From positions 21,606,103 to 21,666,102 of the forward strand of contig NC_087072.1 in NCBI RefSeq assembly GCF_026151205.1: a DNA stretch of 60,000 bases. Direction: 5' to 3'. Position 1 is the stretch's first letter; the number at the start of each line of letters is the position of its first letter. The notes beneath the pieces are model-generated. The model saw only the letters and a program-made list of their open reading frames with translations. It was not told the origin of the DNA and did no database searches. The position numbers and the translations under genes were made by a program. Below, piece after piece: positions 21,227-60,000 of the stretch. The stretch is from Bolinopsis microptera. Taxonomy: Eukaryota; Ctenophora; Tentaculata; Lobata; Bolinopsidae.

Positions 21227-22301
21227 GGAAACTGGGTGGATTAGATCTCGAAGCATTGATGTGTTTAATGGACCTTTTTTTGCCATTTAACAATTAATTA
21301 AAGTTGAATCAAATTGTGTACTTTTAAATGTTATATTTCGAATGTTTTGAAAAATTTATGATTTGTAGAATATGACATCCTTGTTGATCTGGCCCCATGA
21401 ATCTGTCAGATATAGACGACAGCTCATCTAGATCTGCCCCTATCTTTAGTCAGCAATTACTCTATTTCATGATTGAAACACTTTTTCATTTAATGCATGC
21501 CAATGTTATCGTTTAAACTATGAGGGATTTCGTTTATTACATAGATTTATTTTCCAAACCACATTCGGTTGTTGATCATATTTATACCATGTAGAAAAAC
21601 ATCATTGATTTTTTAAATGCCTCTATCATTTATTCCGGCATCAATATTTAAAAACTATACAACATATTTGATCTGAAACCAACCGCTATATCTCGGTATC
21701 TTCAACAAAATAATTTGATCTAACGTCGAAATATTGCTTTAAATGTTTCATGTAAGCGGTACCAGACCAATACAAGTAGAATATTTCATCCCCAGACAGT
21801 TTCTGTCACACACAATAAATACCGTAAACGTAACGCGCGAAGCGTTTTGCAGTATGAAATGTTTCACTGCAAGGTCAAAATTTGCGTAGCCATGGTAACA
21901 AAGCCGCGCATACCTCACGCTTCTTATATTTTTGTTCAATTGAACATTGATGCATATCTCACGTTTCTTCTTTATGATGCATATCATGCATATCTTAAAA
22001 TAAAGAATGATAACTTGAATCAGCTATTTTTATATTTTCAACAAGCAACATCCTGCACGTAAATGGACTTCCCATTAAGAGTTTGAATCCAGAGGAATTT
22101 TTTCTCCCTTTGAATCAATCAAGCTAGATAATTTGTTGTAAATACTGAGATCAAACTATCAATTTACAGGCTATCGTCAAACATGTTGCAAGGCGTCATA
22201 TTCAGTGACATAAGCCTACAAATTGTAAAAAGTTAGTAAACCCCAAAATTCCTTTACACTTTAAAAATCTTAACACTCTTAAAACGGTTATAAAATTAAA
22301 A
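21227..22301. other. CFAP90 3' flank
   Basis: Likely 3'UTR of the longest CFAP90 isoform, then AT-rich spacer. It contains an X-box-like motif, GTAGCCATGGTAAC (21886-21899). No other gene seen. Confidence 0.45.
21886..21899. promoter_or_regulatory. X-box-like (RFX) motif
   Basis: GTAGCCATGGTAAC fits the RFX consensus GTNRCC-N(0-3)-RGYAAC. RFX factors drive ciliary genes in animals, but this site lies downstream of CFAP90, so its function is unproven. Confidence 0.35.
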
Positions 22302-22422
22302 TTAAGATGTTAGGAGTAAGGGAAGGCCAAAAGGATTTATAGTGTTTATTCCCAAAGGTTTTAAAGTCTTGAGTAGTTGAATACATTTATGTTCACGGAC
22401 TTCCAAAGTTTTAGGACTAGAA
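22302..22422 (-). pseudogene. C-terminal tail of the interrupted PLE (GIY-YIG end)
   Basis: Reads DSSPKTLEVREHKCIQ then LLKTLKPLGINTINPFGLP before a stop. It is homologous to the tail of the PLE at 1.0-1.25 kb (SSPSSLDVKEHRYIQ ... LKSLRPSGMNSTNPF). Repeat units at 22423-23241 separate it from the rest of the element. Confidence 0.75.
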
Positions 22423-22739
22423 TCTCTACTATAATTCAAAGAATTATTTCTGATGTAGAATGTATGTATGTACGACCGCCCACGTGCAAATTTGATGAAA
22501 AATAGGAATTTAGGTAACAACCAAAAGGTTCCATAGCAACGGTGTTTTAATGCACACATGCACGTGCAAAGATTGTTTTAACGTCATTTTGATCGGTTTT
22601 GTGGTAATTACGTTGTGTTTAAAGTGTTTTATATTTAAATCGGCTGTATCTTCGGTTGGGATGGATATTTTTTGATGCGATTAAAATTTTCTTTCAAAGA
22701 ATACTACTAGCTTCGTCCCTGTTACCACGGGCTTTCTAG
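22423..22739 (+). mobile_element. Helitron-like repeat, copy B
   Basis: Starts TCTCTACTATAATTC directly after an A and ends TTTCTAG before T. First of three head-to-tail copies. Its X-box-like motif is degraded. Confidence 0.6.
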
Positions 22740-23036
22740 TCTTACTTATAATTCAGAGAATTCTTTCTGTATGTAGAATGTATGTACGACCGCCCACTTG
22801 CAAATTAGACGAGAAATAGGAAATTTCACAGTAACCATGGTAACGGTGCTCAAAAATGCACGTGCAAAGATTTGCGAGCGAAATTTTGATCGACTTTGTG
22901 GTAATTATGTTTTTTTTATTGCGAGCTACATTTTAATCGACTGTATCTTCGGTTGTGACGGATATTTTTTGATGCGATAAAAACTAACTACCAAAGAATA
23001 TTATTAGCTTTCTCCCTGTCACCACGGGATTTCTAG
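22740..23036 (+). mobile_element. Helitron-like repeat, copy C
   Basis: Starts TCTTACTTATAATTC exactly where copy B ends and ends TTTCTAG. Carries GTAACCATGGTAAC at 22831-22844. Confidence 0.6.
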
Positions 23037-23241
23037 TCTCTACTATAATTCAAAGAACTATTTCTGTATGTAGAATGTATGTACGACCGCCCACGTGCAA
23101 ATTAGACGATAAATAGGAAGTTGCGTAGTCACCATGGTAACGAGGATTGTTACACGCACGTACAATGATTGTTTTAACGTAATTTTGATCAGTTTTGTTG
23201 ATATTACGCCGTGTTTAGTACGAGCAACATTTTAATCGGCT
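23037..23241 (+). mobile_element. Helitron-like repeat, copy D (3' truncated)
   Basis: Starts TCTCTACTATAATTC directly after copy C and is lost after ATTTTAATCGGCT. The remaining third of the unit is missing where PLE sequence resumes. Carries GTCACCATGGTAAC at 23128-23141. Confidence 0.6.
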
Positions 23242-24306
23242 CACTGTCCATCTCTTGCGAACTTTCCTAATGACCAGGGTCTGTAACTGAATATTTTCTT
23301 CCTAGGCGTGGCAGCTGTTGAGGTCTATTGGGATGTTTCAACAGTGTCACTTTCACTGAAACTCCTTGTTCTTGAGAGGTGTTCTTCATACTTCTTAGTC
23401 ACAGACACCAGATCATCATCACTACCATAAGTAGATATGACCATGATTGGAAGGTGTAAAGATGTCTGGTCATCAGGAGCCTGAACTTTGCGTAACAGTG
23501 ATCTTGCTGAATTGAGAACCTGATTACTAATTTTCTCAACCATTTTTCTAGGGTAACACGCGGCAAGGAAGGCTTTTTTGAGGTTGGTGAAGGTGTTCTT
23601 TGAGGCGTTCTTGGTAGTTGATGATCCCTCTGAGTCTAAGGCATTGAGAGTACACGATACCGGAATAGATATGGTTTGGGTGGGAGATTTTAAAGTGTAT
23701 GTATGAACGAGAGTCCGTTTTCTTTATGAACAAATCCGTTTGGAGGGAGCCTAAGGAATCGAAGGTGAACATTATGTCAAGGAAAGATACGTATTTACCA
23801 CGATCTTCTATTTGGTACTCATCAATGATTAGGCCATGGGAGAGGAGTGCTTTGTTAACATCTGCAATCCAAATTTTGAACTCATCTGTAGTTCTCTCAA
23901 ACAAACCTGCTCCGTCGTCAATGTAACGCTTGGCTGATACGATCTTCTTCATGAGCTCTGGGTCGCTATAAACACATTTGTTCATTAGGTAGTAGACAGC
24001 TATGTTTGCGATTTGGACATATAATAGTGATCCACCCGTAGGGATATCAATGAGCTGTATGAACCAATTTTGATCCAACACCCCAACAGAGGATCGGAGG
24101 TTCAATTCCACCAGTTGTGTGAGCCATTGGCAGAAGTCTTCAGACCAATCTTTTCTGCATGATGACATAGCGGACCTTAAGGCCTCTATGACGAGTCGAG
24201 GGGTGGTGTTAACTGTTAAAGAGTCATAGAGGGCCTTAAAGTCGTAGGTAAAAAGAGTTTGAATCCACTCACTAATCATCAGGGAAACTTTAGCCTGGGG
24301 TAACAC
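23242..24306 (-). pseudogene. Penelope-like element, RT core (interrupted copy)
   Basis: The minus-strand frame from about 24306 down to 23548 encodes RT block A (FTYDFKALYDSL), block B (IPTGGSLLYVQIANIAVYYL), block C (SAKRYIDDGAGLF) and the thumb shared with the PLE at the window start (DSRSYIHF, HPNHIYSGIVYSQCLRLRGI). A frame change near 23545 leads into MVEKISNQVLNSARSLL and VISTYGSDDDLV. A stop follows after SDTVETSQ. The cysteine cluster and GIY-YIG core are missing; the tail reappears at 22302-22422. The 5' side ends at the MITE-like unit at 24307. Confidence 0.85.
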
Positions 24307-24858
24307 GACTTCTGTCCGACAGCGAATTTTTATCTTGTCCGAATCAGTGATCAGGTGAATGAAAAAACTGACTGTTGTCCGAAATTGTCCGAATACAACA
24401 AATTTCCAATTAGAGATATGATCTAAAATGTTACTTGCTACATTTGCATTTGATACCGAATAATTGGACATAGTGTAATTGATTGAAGTTATTGTCATAT
24501 AAAATGTTGGGGATCGAAGTTAGGATTTGTGGTTAATGTCCCGATCCAGGCGTTTTCTTAGTAGGGTGCAACATTCCGAATTTCGATATGCAGCCATCTG
24601 CCCATGTTGATAGGTTGCCGGGGTGGCAGTATCCAGATAGCCCGACACGTGTTCGCGAACAGTTGTAACACGTGTCGGGCTATCTGGATACTGCTGGAGG
24701 GCTTTCAGGTGTCTCCAGGTTCGGGAGTCTCCGGTAGGATCACATCAGCATCAGGACAGTGGACAAAATTGGAAATTCAGACAACAATCGCCGATAAGGA
24801 CTCTTGTCCGAAAACCCTAATTTCTGATTCGGACAAGAGTTGCTGTCGGTCAAAAGTC
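24307..24858. mobile_element. MITE-like element with about 35-40 bp imperfect terminal inverted repeats
   Basis: The left end (24307-24346: GACTTCTGTCCGACAGC ... CTTGTCCGAATCAG) is the imperfect complement of the right end (24824-24858: CTGATTCGGACAAG ... GCTGTCGG ... AAAGTC). Further inner segments also pair (around TTTCCAATT and TTGTCCGAA). It contributes spurious codons to the open frame of the adjacent RT and marks the RT's 5' boundary. It contains the perfect hairpin at 24627-24693. No transposase. Confidence 0.6.
24627..24693. repeat. Perfect 27-bp inverted repeat
   Basis: 24627-24653 pairs exactly with 24667-24693 around a 13-nt loop. The arms contain CCCGACACGTGTT and lie inside the MITE-like unit. 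Confidence 0.95.
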
Positions 24859-24891
24859 GCCCAATCATGTAGCATGGATCCCAGTTTGTTC

Positions 24892-24924
24892 GTATGGCCC
24901 TTTCATGTCATGAAAGGGCCATAC
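24892..24924. repeat. Perfect 16-bp palindrome, 1-nt spacer
   Basis: GTATGGCCCTTTCATG at 24892-24907 and its exact complement at 24909-24924. Confidence 0.95.
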
Positions 24925-25307
24925 TAAATGCTTGTGAGTTGTGAGGTTCTAAATGAGTAAAATGTCTGATTAAGGCACATCATATTATAACCTTACTATT
25001 GTTATCGTAACCCTACAATTGTTAACGGCTCAATAATTAACATACTTGGTTGAATTCTGCTATATCTCACGAACAAATAGGAGAGAATTGTCTGTTTATA
25101 ATCAACGGTTGGTAAAGGTGGAGATATAGTTACCTACCTGAGCTGCAATTGCAACTGGATTTTGTGTCAAGAACATAGTCCATATTCTGATAGAATAAAG
25201 GGTTGCTAACTCTGGCGACTTGTCGAGTTAGAGGAACACTTGCTACAAGGGCAACCATTAATTGTCATGATATTAGGTTCCAGTGTCACATATACAACTT
25301 TGCTTCC
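24925..25307. other. Unannotated spacer
   Basis: AT-rich; nothing recognised. Confidence 0.45.
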
Positions 25308-25630
25308 GAAGTTTTTTTTATATTGAGCGATATTTTACCTAATAAGTATGAAGTAGTTGAAGACTGAAGAAGAATGTTTGATTGGGGACTGGTTTATCAA
25401 TAATAATATTAGTGTTAAAATGGTCGGCACTAGGAACTCCGGTCAAGAAATATTTCGGTAATATTGCACAAAGGAAGTTTTCAGATTGAGCGATATTTTA
25501 ACTAATGTGTCGAAAGTAGTTAAAGAAGAATGTTTGATTGGGGACTGGTTTATCAATAATAATATGAGTGTTAAAATGGTCAGCAATAGGAACTCCGGGT
25601 AAGAAATATTTCGCTAATTGCACTAAGAAC
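25308..25630. repeat. Direct duplication of an about 160-bp unit
   Basis: Unit 1 starts at 25308 and unit 2 at 25474 (GAAGTTTT...). They share AGAAGAATGTTTGATTGGGG, ACTGGTTTATCAATAATAAT, GTTAAAATGGTC and AGAAATATTTCG with few differences. Confidence 0.85.
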
Positions 25631-25658
25631 TTAATAAATTAAAGCAAAGCAAAACTTT

Positions 25659-26343
25659 GCAGCAAATCTGCCATACTTCACCGCTGTATCCTAGCTAATG
25701 TTGCTTTCGAAAAGTACAACAAAGTTTGGCTGGAAAAGTCCCGAATTTCACTGGATACCAAAATGAAATTATACGAGGCCCTTGTTACCCCAGTACTACT
25801 GTATAACTGCAATAGCTGGGCCGCTCCAGAGAAAATCCTTCAGAAAGTGGATGTGTGGCAGCGCAAACATTTGAGGCGGATCATGAACTCCACTTATCCC
25901 CGAATCATCAGTAACCGAGACCTTTATGCTCGTTGTGGGGTGACTCCATTAACAGAGAGGGATGCTAAGTCTCGCTGGAAAATGCTCGGTCATATTCTTA
26001 GAAGTGATTGTAACTCCCCACCCCAACTAGCATTGAGTTTTACTGTTGAGAGTATGGAGAATATGAAAGGGAGAATTGGTAGACATCAGATCAGTATTTT
26101 CAAAACCATTTTGAGTGATTTAAATAAAAGAAATATGAATTTATGTAATTTGACAGATTTGACAGAACTTCGACATATAGCCTCGAACAGAAACCATTGG
26201 AGAAATTTGTTTAGTTTTTGATACTTTAATTTTTTTGGGTTAAATATTTAAGTTTGTTTTCAGAGTTCTTCACGTAGACTTATCAGATCCCTAGGATGTT
26301 TTTATATTACTACTTCGGATTTGTGTAAAGTTTGATAATAAAA
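25659..26343 (+). mobile_element. 5'-truncated LINE (non-LTR retrotransposon), RT C-terminal domain
   Basis: The ORF, open from the truncation point to 26221, encodes the C-terminal region of a LINE reverse transcriptase: SAILHRCILANVAFEKYNKV, KLYEALVTPVLLYNCNSW, VWQRKHLRRIM, SRWKMLGHILRSDCNSPPQL and HWRNLFSF at the stop. The pattern K..LYEALV.PVLLY...W, then LRRI and R...LGH.LR, is typical of the region after the polymerase core. The insert is flanked by the 11-bp target-site duplication AGCAAAACTTT (25648-25658 and 26344-26354) and ends in an A-rich tail (GATAATAAAA). That supports target-primed insertion of a truncated, now inactive copy. Confidence 0.9.
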
Positions 26344-26354
26344 AGCAAAACTTT

Positions 26355-26643
26355 ATTTTCTCTTACTTGAACATATTGGATGCATAGTATAATATAAAAT
26401 ATTTATTTTATTACTGAAAGTAATGATCATCTACCTCTCATACTCCTATAGTACACTGTCTGGTATTGGCTCTTATGTTCTAATTCCTTGATCAATGATC
26501 ATTGATGTATAATAGCAACCATAGATTTAACGTTAATGCTGATGTAGGGTAAAAACCACGTTTTAGACGTCAATTGGACACAGTCCACAGATTCAGGAAC
26601 CAAAGGTCACGAAATTACTCCTGTTTAATGTTCAGTTCTGAAT
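26355..26643. other. Unannotated spacer
   Basis: AT-rich; nothing recognised. Confidence 0.45.
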
Positions 26644-26890
26644 GTGAGGTGCAAAGTTATGAGGTGCAAAATTGTGAGGTGCAAAGTCGTGAGGTGCAAA
26701 GTTCAACCACACAGCTTTGAAAATTGTGAGGTGCAAAGTTGTGAGATGCAAAGTTCAACCACACAGCTTTGAAAATTGTGAGGTGCAAAGTTGTGAGATG
26801 CAAAGTTCAATCACACAGCTTTGAAAATTGTGAGGTGCAAAGTTGTGAGATGCAAAGTTCAGCCTCAAAACTTTGAAAGTTGCGAGGTGA
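26644..26890. repeat. 52-bp composite minisatellite
   Basis: Higher-order unit of about 52 bp: two GTGAG(G/A)TGCAAAGTT subunits followed by CAACCACACAGCTTTGAAAA. Repeated about 3.5 times, with extra monomers at the left end. Confidence 0.9.
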
Positions 26891-29823
26891 GAAGTTGCTA
26901 AAGCGAAGGTTCGAGGTCATAGCCTCTTGACCTCATCGTCACTTGTGCAAGAAGAACTGGGCCACACGGCACATTGTTCTAGGGGACAAAGAACTACAGT
27001 TCTAAGATACAACATTCAAGTCAATTACTTTCCGACATCTCGTACAGGATTTTTCTTAATTTTCATTAAGTTTTCTTCTTCTTCAGATAATAAATGTTTT
27101 GAACAAGTGAAACATGATTTTTTTACAAAATTTGGACAGCTGAAACAGTCGATATTGACATGTTTAACTTCGTAAAATCATATTAACTTAGCCATCAAGT
27201 CACCTTCTTCAAGTCAGTCTCATACGGAAAGATTTGGATTGAATTTATTATGTGACCTTGTCTCGTAAACTTGGTAAAAGTGACTTGGTGGTATAAAGTA
27301 AATCATTCATTAGATCGAAATCTATTGTACAATATTGTTGCACTTGTAATTTCAACTCTATTTATCATAATTTATAATTTCAAAACCAAATTCTAACGCT
27401 TAAGTTGTCTTTTTATAGATCTAAATCGAAACAAAACTTTTTTCACGCTATCACTATAACTTCTCAAAACTTTATAAATGTCGTCACTGCTTAAATGAAA
27501 ATGGCAATATATGTTACAAGTAAATATTCATCAACATTTAATAAGTTACGATTTAACAATCAGCTAAGCTGATAAATCTTGTCTAAATCTCTGTTATATA
27601 TCAACGACACTTTTCACGCTAAACATTTTATCAGTTATATATTTTAGCGTAAATTTAAAGTATATAGGCTTTCAGTGGATCACTGAAGTCGAAAGAAAAC
27701 TTCCTGTTGTATAAATATCAATTAACGCTTAAAAACATCGTCCACACGAATGGCAAGGTACTCTATAGTAGCGGTTAAAGTCTATGAAAAGTCGGAGGAA
27801 ATGGGTTTTGTTCTTGACTCCAATTCCTGCCAGACCTTTAAAAAGTATCAAAAAGTGGGCTATTCGTGTGGCAGATTTGCTTTATAGCATCTAAAAAGGC
27901 ACGGTTACTACTCTCAAAACAAAATGTTGCCCGGTTTCCCTGTGGTTACAAAAGACACATATCTTAAACAAGGGCTGGTTTAAAATCAGTATAAATAAAT
28001 CTTTGGTGAAAAAATAACAAAACCTGAAATATCTGACGCTAGCCAAAGGATCCCTGCGGAACTTGGTAACCATGGTAACTTGGTAACCATGGTAACTTGA
28101 GTTTCGCATAAAATACATGTCACGTGACAACTTAAAACCTTCAAAAGGTGAAGTTAAGTATTTATATACGGCAGTAAGTTTGACATGACCACGTCTACTA
28201 CATTCTATCATTTACAACTTTTTATATCAGTTACTAAAACCTTTTTTGGTCATATCATGACCAATCGATTACGTGGCCACACCAAATCACACTTTACCAA
28301 AAGCGAGTAAAATCTTACAAAAGTACGTTAAATTAATATATCAATTAATCATAAACGTCCAAGAACTCAAAATCTCAAAATAACGGTCGTCCATCTGACG
28401 ATACTGCTTGGATAATTTTACAATTCTTTCCATTTCAAACTGCAACTAGATTTATGGATTCAGACATAATTTAAGCTCATATCATCAACTGTCAGCAAAT
28501 ATAATGTGATGATGTAATCTTGGTCTTATCACGAGAACGATATAACATAAGACGGCTCCGAAAGCGCTGCTAGTTTTTAAAATTTGAACAGGAAATGGCC
28601 CTTATGTATAAACTATAAGGGGAAACATCAAAATTAAGAACATACTTTGTCAATTAACCTTAACAGATTGCAAACTTTCGTAGCCATCTTCAAAAACAAC
28701 TCGTGTTGTTAACCAAGTTTTAGTTACTAATTGTTCCTAACAAATACGTCTAAGTTACGAAGGGATGAAGCTTGATAATAACACGAAATTAACATTACAA
28801 CAATAAAATGTGGAGAATGAATATTTTGAAACAATACTTATGGAGGGGCAAATGGCACAAGTCGGAAAATCTTTATCATTCCAAGGATCATGTTTAAACA
28901 ATTATTGTATTACATAATATTATCAAACAAAGCTTATAAGGTTATATAATTTAACAATCGCGAGTTACAATAAATAGGTCGCTACATTTTAACTAAGCTG
29001 AGTTAAACATCAAAATAATAATATATCATATCGGAATCAAAGCAGAAATAATAAATAAAGATGCATCTTCATAAAACTTTAAACCTATTTTCGTAGGGGT
29101 AGCTATCAGAGCTATTAACAACTATAACAGTCGCCCTTGTGACGCGAAATCAATCTCGTACGGGCACTCAGCCAAAATGCCTAACGAACTTGTCAGACAT
29201 ACTAACGAATCTTGTTTGTCACGCTCTCCTCTCTCTCTTTCAGTGTCTCCGACATGTGAAGATGGAATACTGTCCGGCCCTCTAACATTCGATCATATCA
29301 CACGATCATGCCGAGGGCTGAGCACGTTAAAAATATCATCACCTCGCAAGATATCATCTGGAGATGTGAGATGTCTCTTGAGATATGATCGGAGTCAGGA
29401 CACATTGCGGCGGTAAGTTCAGGATTCAGAGCTCCCTCATCTTTTTATCATGATTAGTGGGTATATGCAGCGTGCCTGAAACGAGGGTTATCGTCACTAA
29501 TCTATAATCTATATCATACCCCCTGTCAATTTCAAACTGACTTATAAATTTATAAAATTTCATTAAGGTCTAATTCGCTGTCAAATAATTACAAGAAATA
29601 CAGTCAGGTGGCAAACAAGATTATAATTTCAGATCTGGAGGTTTTCAAATATCACGTTAAGGAGCTGTCGGGTGAAGTTTTCATTTTGTTTAACAGTATT
29701 TATAAAGGGGAGGGGACTGATCATTCGTGAGGTCTTGTAAGAAGGCCCACTGTTACATATGATAATTGCAGAGTAATATACAGACTGCCCCCCCCCCCCG
29801 ACTCTATATTACAGAGTATAAAC
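26891..29823. other. Gene-free stretch 3' of ESRP
   Basis: The part nearest 29823 should be ESRP 3'UTR. The rest is AT-rich with no convincing exon. ORFs at 26927, 27891 and 29177 show no family features. It contains the tandem X-box-like pair at 28066-28096. Confidence 0.45.
28066..28096. promoter_or_regulatory. Tandem X-box-like (RFX) motifs
   Basis: Two exact copies of GTAACCATGGTAAC at 28066-28079 and 28083-28096, 17 bp apart, each a self-complementary match to GTNRCC-N2-RGYAAC. Confidence 0.4.
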
Positions 29824-59915
<30,092 letters not shown>

Positions 59916-60000
59916 CTGAAAAATGTATATAATTATAACTTTAATAAATTTTATAAAATTAACAATCTACCAATCACCCGGTTGTTTTTTTTGCCATTAT

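Overview
The window is eukaryotic animal DNA. It is AT-rich, its genes have many exons with GT-AG introns, and it carries dense transposon debris and simple repeats. The retroelement mix (Penelope-like reverse transcriptases with a GIY-YIG tail, a short LINE 3' end, palindromic MITE-like units) together with slowly evolving single-copy genes suggests an early-branching metazoan. A cnidarian is my best guess; this is inference from style, and no single sequence proves it.

Layout. Positions 1-1.25 kb hold the 3' half of a Penelope-like element (PLE). Positions 1.6-4.4 kb hold dispersed and tandem repeats and a decayed transposon ORF. An intronless class A-like GPCR lies at 5.94-6.98 kb (+). A run of minus-strand genes follows: the 5' five exons of the splicing factor SLU7 (8.33-9.72 kb, C-terminal half not found), a complete four-exon TMUB1/2-type membrane ubiquitin-like protein (10.65-11.89 kb), and a small LRR/ZER1-like exon (12.6-12.9 kb). 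A second, different RT fragment (17.2-18.15 kb, minus) abuts a plus-strand CFAP90 (C5orf49) ciliary gene at 18.18-21.23 kb. Positions 22.3-24.9 kb hold a PLE pseudogene split by three head-to-tail Helitron-like repeats and entered by a MITE. A 5'-truncated LINE with an 11-bp target duplication sits at 25.66-26.34 kb.

The right half (29.8 kb to beyond 59.9 kb) is one minus-strand gene, the ESRP/fusilli epithelial splicing regulator. Ten exons can be joined in frame. They encode all three RRMs and the C-terminus (461 residues visible), and the 5' exons lie beyond the window. Its introns (0.3-11 kb) carry minisatellites, long CT tracts, a 33-nt C tract beside a splice donor, a 14-bp E-box/CRE array and several hairpins. 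No other convincing gene was seen inside them.

The most interesting observation is in CFAP90. Three successive downstream exons each encode a version of the conserved C-terminal YG(K/A)R...(E/Q)FF module. Each has its own stop codon and the same phase-0 acceptor, so the gene looks built to make three alternative C-termini of a ciliary microtubule protein. The intron just upstream holds a perfect 108-bp inverted repeat.

Exon borders were assigned by eye from splice consensus, reading-frame continuity and remembered family sequences. No alignment or search was run.
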